NCBI GenBank assembly: GCA_013398615.1
Contig: VZSR01003371.1
Location: 6,881,566 to 6,945,565, forward strand
DNA length: 64,000 bases
Reading direction: 5' to 3'
DNA from: Brachypodius melanocephalos
Taxonomy: Eukaryota > Chordata > Aves > Passeriformes > Pycnonotidae
The notes below the pieces were generated by a model. The model worked only from the letters and a program-made list of their open reading frames with translations. It did no database searches and was not told where the DNA came from. Below are positions 1 to 23,599 of this stretch, piece after piece. Numbering within the stretch: position 1 is the first letter of the stretch; the number at the start of each line of letters is the position of its first letter. The translations under genes were made by a program, and so were the position numbers.

Positions 1-3000
1 GGAATTGGAGGGGGAAGAGATGGGTTGGGTGTTGGTCGAAAACTTGTCAGAAAAGCAAAGCAAGTTGAAGCAAGTTAAAGAGAGTAAATTTAGTTATACA
101 GAGTATCTCAGTCGGGCTTATTTCTCTTTGTTCCCTTTGTCTTGTAAGTTTTTTTTCTTCAGTGTTTGTACTGTGCTATTAATCTTTCTGAGAGAGTATT
201 GTGAAATGGGCTGTTAGAGGTATTAAGAAATGGAATGTGTAACAAAAAAAAAGTAGGAGAGATATGGAAAAGTATTTCAGAAGTACTGGAGAATGGTTAA
301 TAAATGGACAAGAGACCTGATAATTCTGCAGAAATCAGTTTTAAGAGCAGATGGTAAATGTTTAGATGGTTGAATTAGAGAAATCATTCTAGCTCAGAAT
401 TGCTGAGAGCATATAGGGGAAACTTTTCCTGTTCTGCAGTGTGTAATGCTGCCTCATTTTTGGTAAAGCCTGATACTTCATTCTCCCTCTGCATGGTTTG
501 AGGAATACATTCATTTCTGTAAGTTATGTGTTGTATATCTCATGTTATGTGTTAGTTACATATTCAGAAGTAAACTAGCATCTGGCTTAGCTAGGTTTTA
601 CTGCCAAGTAAAATTTGATGACCAGAGTTTATGAGATTACAGTTTCAAAACTTCTCAGATGTAATTGGCATACAGAGCTTTGTTTCAAATTCAAATCAGG
701 TTTACTTTTCGTACTGCAGCTTTGGTTGGCTTTTTTTCCCAACATGACCAAATGAGGCCAGATCATAAATATTATTAAAACAAGTGAGAACTTTTAAAAC
801 AACTATTGGCAGCTGTAGTCTCAGAGACGAGGGTAATATATATATTTTTTGTCTATATACTGCAAGATGTGGAGATGATCACATCTGCCATATATTCTGC
901 TGAAGTTAAGCAAGAACTGAGGACTCTTCCAGGATGCAATCCTTAATTGAATCAACTTGTATTTGCTGTAATTGGGCTGAAAGCTAATAGCTCTTAGGGC
1001 CAAGAGGGGTAAGTGTTCTTCTATAATGTAATCCAGATTTATAATGTGGCAGAATTTTACTTTTACTCATGGAGGGACTTTTAGCCTGTAAAATTATGCC
1101 CTAGCCTTCAATCTAGCTATTCTCTATCCACTGAGTGAGGGGATAGATTAAAATTGCTTCATAGATGTCTACATTTACCTGGTATACAATAACAGAAATC
1201 TGCTATCCATTCAGAGTTTGAGCTTGGTAGCAGTACTATGATTCAGAAAATACTTCTGTATCTGACTGACCCTGTCCTGGTTACAGGTTCACGTGTGTAA
1301 ATTCACTTTTTTTCCATGCTGTTTAACTTTCAGGGTACTTTGAAATGAAAAATGGCTCATTGTGATAGTGTTTGAGAAAAGTATACTTATGTGATAGGCT
1401 TGGACTGACTTTATTGATCCATTAGCAATACACTGCAAATTGGTTTGGTTTTCAGTCTTTTAGACCAGTTTGTATATAAGAAATAATTACAATAGTGATT
1501 ATATAAGCTCTGTATCCTGCTCCAGAGTGCTGATTGCACCCTTCTGTCTTCCAAAAAGCACTCTTGAATGATGAAGCACTTCCTAGAAACTGCTGTTCTA
1601 CTGTTTCTCCTACTACACTCCAAGGCCTTTCATCCCCCTCACAGGCAGAGAATTCTCACAGGGATCACCTGAGAAATGAAGTGATGCAAGACCTTTCCCT
1701 GACTGCTGCCATCCTCTTCTTGTTCAGAGGATTCCATTCAGTAGGGGAGAAGATTAATTCAATGGCCACACGCAGTGGGTTTGGTACTTGGTGGGAAAAT
1801 GAGTTAAAAAATATGCATCTAGTTCCTTGGTGAGTGGGAAGGGGAATAAAATGTGTAGCTGTTACTACAAGCTTTCACCAAAATGCATGGGGGGATGTTG
1901 CTTTCTATTTGTCACAGAGGACCAGTGTCAGGAGGAGCTCTGGTTGCACAGAGTGAGCCCGTTCTGGTAACTTGGTTGTCAGCCCTGTGGAAGAGGCTCT
2001 CCTATGCACCAGAGGTGAAAATGTGTAAATGGGGCTTTGGCTCGTAGTGTAAGAATGTAACTGTGTAAGAAATAGCTGGGAAATATCCCTCTGTTCTCAG
2101 TAATGTCAAGGTTAACAGGCTCTGCAGTGACTTCAGGGACTGCTATGGGGCATACCTGGTAATGCAACATCCATCTGCTCTTGGTGTAATGTGTTAAAGA
2201 AGTTACAACAGGAATACCGAGAGCTGAAGGAACCGTTCAGTGAGCTAAAGGCAACCATGTCGTAGATGCTATGACCACAATAATCTTTGAGCTTCCATTT
2301 TTTTCTTTCTTCTCTACCACCCCTACAATAAAGATTCTGAAGTTAGATTTGTTTTGACAGCTTTCTCCCAGCAGTGTGATGCAAAATAGCAACATCTGTC
2401 CTTACAGAGCTGTTTCCTCATCAAGAAAAGAAGAAAAATCTGCCTGGGACTAGAGTCAGAGTACTTAAGTGCATTTTAGCAGCCTAACTGAAAGATTTCA
2501 ACTCAGAATACGAGAGTCTTCCCTAAGTGTCTGCTTTGTGCTTGCAAATGAAAGTGCCTGAAGAGTGTACAGATGTGATGGGGAGTGTTATAAGCCACAC
2601 TAAAATCCAGATAATAGGCTTAGCTGCCTCTAAATCTGTTGAAAAGCCTGGTGCATTAAGTGGGCTCTTTAGTTTATGTAATGTGTCCTTGGTGGCATGG
2701 ATTTCAGCTGTGTCTCCTTTTACTCACTTCTTTTATTCACTTAACTGGGCTGGGGAAGTTCTAAGTTTTGGTCTCTGTTTTCAGGACTGTTTTATAGTAA
2801 GTAGCCAAAAGTAAGAAATGGGGAAGCAGAACCCGATACTCTGCTGTCCTTTCCTGTCAGTTAAATCCCGTAGTCATCACACTGTAGAACTGAATTATAT
2901 TATTTTCCCCTGCTTGCTCCTCTGCTTCCATAATTTTTTTTTTCTTTCCTGTCTGCCTTGAGATCTGCCTTTTCAGGTATAGGAGATAATGCCCATCCAG

Positions 3001-5372
3001 ACATTTTTTAGTGAGTAGTCTGACTGGTGCACTCCCCTATAGAAGGCAAACATGACCACGACAAATATTTCTGCTTTCTGTATTTACCTAGGCTAGCATA
3101 TACTTATTGCCAGTGTTTGACTTCGGCTTCCTAGAAATTCCAACTTACTGGTTGTGTTGAGTAACCTCTCTGAGAGGTTAACTCTGCCTCTTCTGATAGT
3201 TTTCAGCCTAGGTACAGATCAATGAAACAGTTTGACACCGTGCACTGGGTGCTTCAGTCTTTCTTCTGTTCTTCCTAATAAAGGTACAGAGGATTGGAAG
3301 ACCTAAGATGAACTTGAAACTGTTGGATGGCATTGAGACTAACATTGGAAAAGTAGCATCACAGTATATTTATCTGAATGAAGAGGTTTCATTTTCACTT
3401 GGTCTATTTTCTGAACATAACTAGAAACAGATTGAAGTAACTTAAGTTCTAAAGTTTAAACATTGATGTGCATATTCTTAAAAGAAGAAGCCCAGGACTT
3501 GCCTTTGCAATCCTTATTTCAAGGAAATCACTCTTAGCAGTGTTGATGTGGTTTGGCGTCAGCGGCCAGCTGGGTAACACTCTCCATTTCCCTCACTTCA
3601 ACTTTTCTGCAAGATGTCGAAAAATAATTTGAAGAATCTAGGGTGGCAGGGGGGATGTTAGCTTCTGCTACTATTTTCTTATTTTTATTCTTAAAAGCTT
3701 AAAATATGTGAACAACCCCTTTTTGGACACATTGCTGTTGCTAGAGATTTTGTGGAGGAGGAGGAGGAGGAAATAACTCATCTTGGAAAGATCTCAGTCA
3801 TTTAGTAATAACAGGGAGGAAACAGCAGAAGGAAGGATATAGCTGAGTAGAACAAAAGCAACTTACCTTTTGGTGAGCAGGGAGGTCCTGGCAGAAAACT
3901 GGGATACCATGGTGTCTTGACGGGTCTGCTGTGAGAGCCTTTTTAGGGCCTTGGGTCCCATCTCCTCGGGCTCTTCCTGCTTTGTGACACTGGAGACCAA
4001 AACCTGATTTCTGTGATTAAGTCTTCTAGGCTGCCTAGAGAATTTAATTTAGTTTAAACTCTCCTGGTAGAACTTGCTAAGAATTTCCACCCTTTCCCAC
4101 ACATGCATCATCAGCAAATGGCAAGCAGTTAGATCTAAATCCTAAACTGATCCACTGCAAGATCTACCGACCTTCATTTCTGTTTATCCTGACCCATACA
4201 ATGGATATGTACTTTGCTGTTGCACCTCAACAAATCTGAAACACTTCATTATTCTTTTCAGAATGTGAAAACTATTTTAGGTTGGAGGGACAAGTGCTTG
4301 GGTAGGGTGTTGTGCTGAGGCTCTTGGATTCTGTGCTGAGCTTTATAATTTACTTCCCTTACTGTCCCTTTTGGGTAAAGGAGAAACGAACAAGATCCAT
4401 TGAATTTCAGTCCTGCACTGAAAACTTACCAGTTCTAAACCATCATTCCTTTATCAGAAATTAATGAACTGGAACTTCATTAGTTTGCCTTTTACCAGCA
4501 AAGGTCTCTAGCCCTACACCTGATGATAACAGACCCTTTTATGTCTAAGTCAAAATTCCCATTCTCTCTATGCGTGATTTCTTTTCTCTGGGACACAATA
4601 GGATCTTTAGCCTAGTTCTTTTAGCAGCTGAAGAAAGAAGGGGCTCATAATGATATATCAGAATAAGTTATTACTTCAGAAACTAATCTTTTGGGTTTAA
4701 GATGACAGGAGAAAGAGTGATAACTGTGGAGATTTTTGGTGTGGAGCATTACATAAATAATTGATCTATAAATTAAATGGAAGCCTGCAGAAATCTGAGA
4801 GGAACTTCATTTATACAGGATGCCGTCGCATGTAACATCCAGCATGAGATTATCTACTAATTCTTTACTTAAAGAATTAAGAGTTAAAGAATAAAACATA
4901 CAAATACTGAGAGTAAATAGCATTGGATGCTGCAGTTACTAAACCTTGACTTGATTCCCTTGTTGCACAGAAAATGACATTTTCTGTATATACATGCCAT
5001 GTAGCATTCAGGAGAAGAAACTCATTTTCTTTGCAGTCACCTGCCTGATTAAGTCTTACAGTGTTATCTGGAGTATTTTTAAAACATAAATACTTAAGTA
5101 ACATTTACTATGCACTTTTCCTTTGTTTCAACAACTGTCAATCACTTATGAGACCTGTATAAAAATAAATCGGGGCTTTTTGCACCATGTTTTTTTTATA
5201 CATTACAAAGTTCCTGGAATCTTTGAACACCCTGTCTGTGTTACATTCTTGAGTGCTGAACCACATTAGTTGTTTGGAAAGCTTGTTTAAGGAAACAAGC
5301 TTTGCTTCTCAGTACTCATTCCTTAAAGTAGAATCTGAGCTTTAAACTGTTTTTAACTATTCTAAATTGCAG
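1..5372. other. Non-coding stretch upstream of first SH3BP2 coding exon (probable end of intron 1)
   Basis: No convincing coding exon, RNA gene or CpG island is visible. The stretch is AT-rich with short homopolymers, a GGA-rich run near 3753-3770 and scattered chance reading frames of up to about 100 codons. In mammals SH3BP2 has non-coding 5' exons ahead of the exon with the start codon, so this is probably the 3' part of intron 1, with the promoter outside the window. It ends in the acceptor AG at 5371-5372. That assignment is inferred from the family, not seen. One perfect inverted repeat (5278-5303) is listed separately. Confidence 0.6.
5278..5303. repeat. Perfect 11-bp inverted repeat (hairpin)
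   Basis: The arm AAAGCTTGTTT (5278-5288) is followed by the 4-nt loop AAGG and the exact reverse complement AAACAAGCTTT (5293-5303). In RNA it would form an 11-bp stem. It lies about 70 nt upstream of the acceptor of the SH3BP2 start-codon exon, so it could affect branch-point access. No function is known. Confidence 0.7.
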
Positions 5373-5373
5373 A

Positions 5374-14766
<9,393 letters not shown>

Positions 14767-16900
14767 CAGGACAGCTATGGTTCACTGAGGACAGTACTCC
14801 TGCCACTCTTGGACATCCTGCTGTTTGCACACACAAACTGAGTCTGTTTCCATCATTTATTCCCACATGAATTGTTGTATAAATTCCATTTAATGAACTT
14901 CTGGTAAAACCTTAAAGTCCAGATCAGTGGATTTTATGGTCTTTTTTTTTACAAAGATCTGAACTGATTGTGATGTGAAAGCTGTCCAGGATACCCACAC
15001 CTTTTATAAAACTGCTGCTATTACTAATCTCCTTGGAATGTCGAAGATGAACATGAACAAAGAAGTGATCTGAATACAGCTGATCTAGAAAATGGACACT
15101 TCTGAAAGTATGTCAGAATTTATTTGTGACAGGGAATACTAATATTCTGACTTAGAGGTACTACTCCTAAAGTCATCATTGGTGCTCAACTGAGATATTT
15201 TGTATTACTTGTATAGCTAATGTGTACATAATGAAGATTTGTGCTAATTATTTGATTTACTATAGGTAAAGGTGATCAGGAAATGAGGCTTTTTTTTAAG
15301 CCACCTCTTACATCCTTGTACCTTCTGAGTGCAGTAATCACTATCAGGTACTATCTGGCTGATATTGCTGTGGCATCTCACACACTGCTTAATGACATGC
15401 ACTTCTGATAAGTGTGGAACAATATTGATTTGGCTTTCATAGGAGCCTCATTACCTAGTTCTGAACTGGAAGGGTTTGTGCCACTGGTATTTTTAAAGGG
15501 TATGAGAAAAGAGAAAGGGCTACTGGAGTTTCTGGGGGGAAGGGAGCTATTTGAATGTTCCTAATTCCAACTAGCAGTTTTATCTCATGTTGCCATAGTC
15601 AAAAGTTCTTTAAACAAAGCACAGAAAACCACCTGAAACCATGATTGTGATGCTACTATCACTCCATAAATCCTTGTGGTCTGTCTCTTAGGAACAGGTT
15701 TTCAGCCTATTGAATTATTTTCTGTGCTAGGGCAAAACACACTACCCTAGTCTGCTACCACAAATTTTTCCATTGTTGGAATTTCTACTCAGTTTGTAGT
15801 TGCATGCAAATCAAAATCTGGTTTTAATATACTATCAATGATAGACATTACTAGGGTGCTTTGACCATATGTTCCCTAATATTTTGGGGACAGATATCCA
15901 GAATCCAAGGGCTTGATGTTTATGCCAAAATTACTCTTGGAAAAGACATTTATTTTAATAATCTTTTAAGTAATTTTGTTGATCCAAAAATACTGTCATA
16001 ATGGTCTCATACTCTAATAATGTTTACAGGGCTCATAATAATAGTAAAAAAAAAATACTGCCACTCCTGAAACGGATATAACTAGATTTCATCAGTTGGA
16101 ATCTCTATTAATCAACTTATTTTTCTTCTATTACCTTTTCAAAGTTTATACATGCCCATTTTAATCTTGTTACCATTAGATGGCCACAACTTTAAAATCA
16201 TAACAAAGCCATTACAGGATAAGAATTTGCTTTCTATGAAAACAGTGAACCAGGATTTAGTCCCTAGGGAATTTTCCTTTTTCATCAGATGGAATATGAG
16301 GATCATACACAGGAATTGAGGCAGGAAACTCTGCCTCCATCTTTTCCAAGAGACACAGACATGCACAGGATCAGTCTTTTGATCTCTGTTCCCACTGTAA
16401 TAGGGCTTAAGTGTGTAAAGAATGTGAAGTACTTAAATTCAGATTCTATGGAATGTTGGATATTTTAAGTCTAATTTCTTTTATTTTAAATTAGTATCCC
16501 TGTAGTGCATGACTCTGACATGATCCTCTCTAAAGAAGGCTCAGCCAAGACGGTATTTTAAAAAAAAATTTGGCAAACAGTTATATGTATATCAGAGTAA
16601 GTTCAAGTTTCTTGCTATATTCACACCTGTCCACAGAGTAAGGTTTTCTCTGTCTGGGAATAATTGACTTCATTGTGTCATAACAATCATACTTAGGAGA
16701 GTATGCTCTCTTTGGGGCCCTATTCAGATATCTGATTCTTTTCTCAACCTTACTCTCAGAAGATTTTAAAATTGTAAACATCCATTAAAACCATAACATG
16801 CTCTTTACCTGTGTAATACAAGAGTTGCAAATATGTAAATTTTTGTGTTAATTCCTTTTTGTATCTAAATGTATAGATTTCTGAAGTGGATAAACTTTTA
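14767..16900 (+). other. Probable SH3BP2 3' untranslated region
   Basis: Sequence after the stop is AT-rich and has no coding features. No AATAAA appears in the first 2 kb. A weaker ATTAAA lies at 16784-16789, followed within about 60-200 nt by T/GT-rich stretches (TTTTTGTGTTAATTCC, then GGGGGTGTGTTCTAATG). The transcript end cannot be fixed from sequence alone. Confidence 0.4.
16784..16789 (+). terminator. Candidate poly(A) signal ATTAAA for SH3BP2
   Basis: ATTAAA with GT/T-rich DNA downstream. It is the first plausible signal after the stop codon. A second candidate is AATAAA at 17482-17487, inside an A-rich stretch that may be chance. RNA 3'-end reads would decide. Confidence 0.25.
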
Positions 16901-19900
16901 ATGCCAGTCCACCTCATTTTGTGCAGTTGTCTTTAATTTCATGGGGGTGTGTTCTAATGCTTTTGTTTGTAGCTGTGTTCTTCTAATAGTGGAGTTAGAT
17001 GAATTAATTCTTAGTGTCCCTAAGAAGCAAATCTTCGTGTTCTAAACAAATCTGCAATCGTTTACACTCTTTCTTCCTCTTGCTCCTACATATTAGTCTA
17101 GTCTGTTTGATAACAAATCAGGTGAGTTTCTGGTGTTTGTAGGGAGGAGAGACACAGCTAGGAATGCATGGCTTGGTATGTCTCCTATATTTCTCACTAA
17201 TCTGCCTCTCCTCATTCCTTCACCACAAAGCAGCCTTTACATCTACAACCTACTTAAAAGCTCCTTAGCTTCAAAATAGTTTGTAGGGAATTGTAAAAGC
17301 AGCATTTGATGCATATAAAGAATGTAGTTCATGAGTTTTGTAATATCCAAGTCAAAATCATTGATACTAGTTTGGAAGAAGTCTTGCTTCTTGTGACTGA
17401 ACCTCCAGATAAAAGTATTACAGGTCATACTTGGATGGGATTTCTGTTCTAGGGACAAAAAAAAAAAAGAGTGCTTTTGAAAATAAAACAAGGGACAATC
17501 AATGGCAGCATACCATAAAAAGAGAACCAATATCCATGCAATTTTTCTATGACACTCAAGGTGCTGTGTCAGCAGTCAAGCATTCCCCACCTCAGAACTT
17601 CAATTTTCACAAGAATGTGAATAAGTAGCAAGAGTATTTGTGGTCTCAAGTGGCTTCATCCTTTGGAATGAGCAAAAGGATGCTGAAGATTTTGGAAGTT
17701 GCCAAGTGTGATTATGTAGAATCTGGGGACATCTGCTGGTTAGCCTGTTCCACGCAGGGATCCATGCAACAGGAATCCAGCAGCTGAGCATGTGTGGAAG
17801 TCATTTTGGACAAATCAATCTTAAGTGGCTTCAGACAGAAGCTAGAGATCAAAGCTAGCTTCAAGTGGAAACTTAATAGTCTGGGTCTTCAAAACTTAAA
17901 GACTCTTTTGGCTCATCTGTCTCAAAAAAGTAGCAATATTGTTGAGCAAACTTGCTCATCTGAATGTCTTCTAACCTAAAGAAGAAAGAGATTAATTCAT
18001 CTTTCTGTGTTTAAATTATTCTTAAAATATACTTTGAGGTAGAATTTATATAATGGATATCTGAGCACCACCCAAATTTATCCACATTGTGAAGCATTAG
18101 GCAGCTGTTCTGAACATTAAATACTTCACCTAGCAGCAAGCAAATTACATGATGTTGCAATAGTTTCCATCTTATGAAATACCTTCTGAAAGTTAAGGAG
18201 GGTTTTTTCCCTAATAGTGGGAGTGCTTGAGATGCCCATAATTACAAAACCCTAAGTGGGAGAGCTTATAGTCCTTTTACTACACTTAAAGTACCAAAAT
18301 ATCAAATACCAAATACTAGTAGAACTTCAAGACAGAGAGTATTTGAGCTCACTTTAAAACTGGATGGGCTGAAGTGATTATGTTCAGTAGGCTTCAGGTA
18401 TGGAGCAAGCCTTGTAGCACAGCCACCTCCAAATCTATTCCTTCAGGGCTCCCATTCCTGTATCTTAATTACAGGATGGTCATTACTCTCCCTCACTTGT
18501 ACCTTACTCTTTACAGTATCTAGTTCCCAGGAAGTGGGTAATTCATCCTCTCAGGCTGATGACGTGGTCCTGAGAGGCATGTAATCTTGGAGATATCAAA
18601 GAATCATTTTTAATGTCATTTTATTCACGTATCTCTCCTGGAGTTGGTTTGCACAGAAATTACAGTGATAAAAACCATTTGTAGGATTAGATCACTGGAT
18701 ATATAAAAAAAGGGAAAAGTATTTAACCCTTCTTTGAGTTTCCACCTTCTTTGCCTTTTAACAACCACTTCATACAAGCTCCTGCTGGGTACTATCCCAG
18801 CACAGCTGGTTCTTGGACTGGCTGATGTGCACTGAAATTCTGGCCTGGACAGCCTTTTGCATGGCTGGAGTTTTGCACCTCTGCTGAAGGCCACTGATGT
18901 GAAAGGGCCAGCAGAGCAGCACAGAAAACAGGAGAGTCTGTCCCATGGAAAGTTATTAAAAGGTTTTATTAGAGGGCCGATATGGAAAGGTGCTCCAGCC
19001 GTGGCTTCACAAGCTGTCTGGTTTAGGCCTCATTGATTATGTTGTGCTTTAATTTACATTTATTTGCACTGTGCTAACATTTATGCTGATTTATTTTTCC
19101 AAGAAAATGACAGCTGCACCCTAACCATGGGAGTAGTGCTGAAAATGTGCCATTTAAAAATTAAATGTGACTTCAGGGAATTAAAAATTTCATATTCTAA
19201 TATTACAAAGCTTCTCTCAAGATTAATTAACTTTCTCCTGTATATAATAATTAAAATAGTAACTAACTTAAAATATCTTTTATGCTTCTCAGCCCTCCTT
19301 GTTTGTTTGAACTTGCCCTGATATATTTTCCTTTCTCTGTTCTCAGAGTCTTGAGTCTGCTTGTAGTTCTAAAGTTAGTTCAAAAGTTCTAACTTCTTTT
19401 AGTGACATTTTTTCCTTCTCCTCCTATTAAGGATGAAGATGTTATTATAGAGCAGCTAAAAACAATTTCAGCTGCTCTAGTCACACTAGAATCATATAGA
19501 AGCAACTAGCAGAGAACATTCAACTAGAAGGCGGATGATACTCAGGAAGTCGTAGATGTTGCAATTAAATTAATTGGTTTTACTTGGAAAAGCATTTTGG
19601 AAAAACAAGCCCTAACCTACACAAAGAATATTGAAACATTAAAGGAGAATGTTGGTTGCTGGAGTTCCTTTGTGTAAAGCAATCATTGCACCTTTGGTTC
19701 TGTTTAACTGCAACTGCTGTTAACCAGCTTGAACCATGTAGCTCCATTTACATTTCACTTCAGTCATGTATAAAAATTTCCCTATGTCCCCTGAGCATAA
19801 AGTCAATATTTTTCAAACTTAAAGCCGAAGTGGCCTCTTAGATTAAGATTGTATAAAATTTGGCAACATTTAGTATCAGCCTGTTCCAGCTGCTCTGCCC

Positions 19901-22900
19901 TTTCACCCATCTCCTGTTTCAGTTCTCTTAATTTTTAAATTTTTTTCCAGCTCAAACAAACCTCAGATGTGTTTTTGTTTGGTTGTGGAGAGAGATGAAA
20001 GTAGACCATCACACATGTTTTTGCTCCATGTAATCTTTCTATTGAACCTACATTAAAATTGTTTCTACGTGCTATTTTCAATCCATTGGGAATGTTCTTC
20101 TTCCTTGCATAAATGAGTAAATTTCAAAAAAGAGCTCCCTCTGAAGAGTAAGAGTTCATGTACTTCACACATAACCTTACATACAATGACCAACTTTAGT
20201 AATACTACAAATAAACCATGAGATATTATTACTGATCTTATGCACAGCTGAAGTAAAGATAACCCATTACATAACCTTGAAAAAGGCATTTAAATTCAAT
20301 CATTTCAAAGGCAAATCCCTCATGAGCTTTTCAATAGTAATGCTGCATGTGTGTAAGCTCCCTTGTCCCACTTCCAGCAGAGTCCTGGGTGCCAGTGAGA
20401 GAGACAGCACTCAGGGGGCTGTTCTTGGGGTATTTTGTACAGGTAACTTGTGCTTGTCCCCACACCCTCCCAACACTCTGACTCTAGTAGGACTGGCCAG
20501 GGACTGGCTTTTACTTTACTGGCACAAGGAAGTTTTGCTGCTAAGACTCTCCTTTTGAAGGCCCATGGGAAAAGCAACAGAGAATTCACATACTGGCATT
20601 GTTGCATTTGGAGGCTCCAGAACTTTTTCTGGGAAATGGAATGGGTCTGTGTGAGATGAAGACAAATGATGACAGTAGGTAAACAAGTCCTGCCCAGTCA
20701 ACAGACTGTCAGGACAGAACAGTTCTGGCAGGTCAAGAGAGAAAGATCTACCTTACTGCTACCTTACTATCAGTCCCAGTTTGTAGCTGAGAAAACTGAC
20801 CTGGAACTGCTTATGTGGAATAAGTGCATCCCATATAAAGGAAAAGATAAATGTCCTAATGTCAGATGTGGGACATCAACCTAGTGCTGTGCTTCTCTCA
20901 GGGAGCTGGAAGCTACCTGAGCATCAAGAAGTGTTAATGCCAGGTAAAGAGATCAGGTGCATAAAAATTATTGCACAGTAGTATTTTTCTGATATCTAGT
21001 AAAGCCACATGAAAAGAGTTTGTAAATGAATACATTCACATTGACTCTTTTATTTGAGACTCTGTGATGTAAGTTGAGTCCAGTGCTGCTGCTGTTGGAG
21101 CCTGCTGAGAACAACTATTTGATTGTAATCATTCTCCAGTACATGTGCAGGTGTGCATATGGCAAGTGGAAGCCTACTGGCAACAAGCTTGCCTTGGTCA
21201 TTTTCCCAGAACCCTCACCAGCAGCCCAAAATCTTGAGGGAATCAAATACTGCAGGCTGAAAAACACAGTTTAGTTCATACTTTTGTAGTTCCTTTTGTT
21301 ACAGCTGCAGTGCTGCAAACCCAGCTGGTAAGAGTTAACAAAGACAAGATCTTCATGCCTTAAATAATGCAGAAGTGCTTTTTGAGATTGTCTTGTCTTT
21401 TTTGCTGCAGCAGAGCGCACAGCTTTAGTGTGTGTCAGTATTTGTGAGCCCTCCCTTGAGCTTCTGCCCATGTAACCCTACCTGTGCCATTGCACCAGCA
21501 CTGCAGCTGGGTAGAGACAGGTCAGGAACCTGGGCAGGCCAAAAACTGAACAGGGAAGATAAACACAGTCGCACATCAACTGTCAGTCTCAGCCTTTGGA
21601 GGGAGCTGGTTGATTCAGCAGTAAGCTGGCCTCCCTCTGCAGTTTTTCCTTCAGATTAGCCAGGTGAAACAGTGGCCTCAAGATTCTGGGAGATAATGCA
21701 AGGGACAGGGGGAAAGCTGGAAGGGGACAGTAGGAACTTGTGCCCTTGGGGCAGGTCACAAAGTAGGACAGCACTAGAGAAAGGCAAAGGAATAGCATTC
21801 ACCAGCAGCACAAGAGCCAACAGGAGCTGATAAAAGGCATCCTTTGATCAGCTCAAGCTGCTCTTGTCACTGCACCCTGCAGTTACACAAACACTTTGAG
21901 CCAGCACTGCCAGAGAAAGAAATTGCTCTGCCCTCCCCCAGCCCTGGGCACTGCTGCTGCCCCCAACATCCACATCCTTCCTGCCACTTCTGGTCTTAGA
22001 GCCATATACTGAGCTGGAGAGGAAACCCTTTAAGTTTGAAACAAAGCAGTATTTTTTTGCTGAGTTAGTTCTTACATGGATTCATTCTCCCATTTAATTT
22101 TCCAGACAAGAGAGAGAGAGCTCTTTGAGTTAAATGCCTTAGTGAAAAAGGGAAAGAAAGGAAGAGAGATGCCAAGATGGATACTTTGACAATTAATCAA
22201 AGAGAAGACACTGCATGGGGCAGGTGGCTGGAGCCTACAGGTGCAGAACAAGGACAAGAGAATGCTGCCATGTATGTACACATGTATGTACACATCCACT
22301 GGGTATATAGGGTTCAGCACCTGGCAGGTGAAATGACATTATTCTGTCAGGCTTACAGCAATAGTTCTTTAAAAAATGCTCAGACGCGATTTGTTAATCA
22401 TTAGTATACACTAACAAATGTCCAGTTGTGGGATGATTTTGATTAGGCAGATTTGTGTTCAGTAGGGCCTTCTTGTCAGATGTGCTGTAATCATTCTGTG
22501 TCATCCCTGGACACCTGAACCACTACTTTTGGTGGCTGAATTCACAGACAAGTTTATGGCTATCTCTGTGGCCAGTTTTTAGGTAAGTGGAATGTGTTTC
22601 CTTGGTGGAGGTGGTTGGAGCAGGCTAGATTCCTCCCATATTCCAGAGGAGGCATTTATGAAATCTAAAATCCATCAGGTTCTACTCAGTGGAGTCTTCC
22701 CTACATATGGATCACTTGGGGATGAGGGGTGTAGATAGCAGAGGAGAAGGGTTACTGTTTCTGAGAACTTGTTCCCTCAGCTTGGGGGTCTGCCAAGTCT
22801 TCATTTGTCCCGTGGCTGGCAGCATTCTATACAACACGCAGACCTGTAGAGCAGCAGAATTAAAATGACACAGAAACGATAATAAAAACGGACAGAAAAT

Positions 22901-23030
22901 AGAGAACAGAAGTTAACTTTACAGTTAGTGCTTGCAGTGACTGTAACAAACCGAGGGTTACACCAGCCGCACAGCTTTCCGAAGGATTCAGCAGGTGATT
23001 TATAAAGCTCTCATCAGGCTGCTAGGTACA
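16901..23030. other. Intergenic spacer between SH3BP2 and ADD1
   Basis: About 6 kb with no convincing exon, RNA gene or mobile element. The left part is AT-rich; GC rises from about 20300 towards the CpG island. Reading frames of up to about 95 codons on both strands (for example 20277-20607) overlap one another and have no recognisable domains. A 12-bp unit CATGTATGTACA is repeated twice at 22269-22293. It may still contain the distal SH3BP2 3' UTR or upstream ADD1 regulatory sites. Confidence 0.55.
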
Positions 23031-23512
23031 GGCTGTACGATGGATCTGCACACTTCCTGAATGGAGCGCGCGGCTTCTCGCTAGCCTGGCATTTAACGTT
23101 CGGAGGATATCCACTGATTAAACACCTTCCGTTGTGACAGGTGTCTCTAGTCCTCGCCAAGGCAGTTCTCAAGCCTGAGTCCTGCCTTCCTGGATGGCTC
23201 TGGCCTTGCACGGATCTGACAGCGATCGGACACCGCCGCCGCAGCGCGATAACGAGCCCTTATCGCAGCGCGTCCTCGGCGATTAGCGATGTCTGCCTGC
23301 GCCTATCTGCCGGCCCGCTCCAAGATAAGCTTCCCAGGCACCGCGCCGCTCCTTTCCTCTGGGACCCAGCGCCACAAGAACCCCCTTCCCTGTGTCCGAA
23401 GGCTCTTCCCAGCCCGTTCCCGGCCGGCCTGGGACACCCCAGCGCTCCCGGAGCTGCGGGACCCGCCAGGGGCGGCCCGGCCGCACCGCCCCTCGCCCCC
23501 CGCTCCCCTCCG

Positions 23513-23559
23513 CCAATGGGAGAGCCGCTTACTCGACGGGTGCTCGCCCTGCCGCCAAT
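23513..23559 (+). promoter_or_regulatory. Paired CCAAT boxes (likely NF-Y sites)
   Basis: Two CCGCCAATGGG elements start 42 bp apart, same orientation, about 185-230 bp upstream of the exon 1 donor. Tandem CCAAT boxes at about four helical turns are typical of NF-Y-driven TATA-less promoters. Binding is inferred. Confidence 0.6.
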
Positions 23560-23599
23560 GGGCGGCGTCGTTTTTGGGTTTGCGGGCTGTGGAAGCCGC

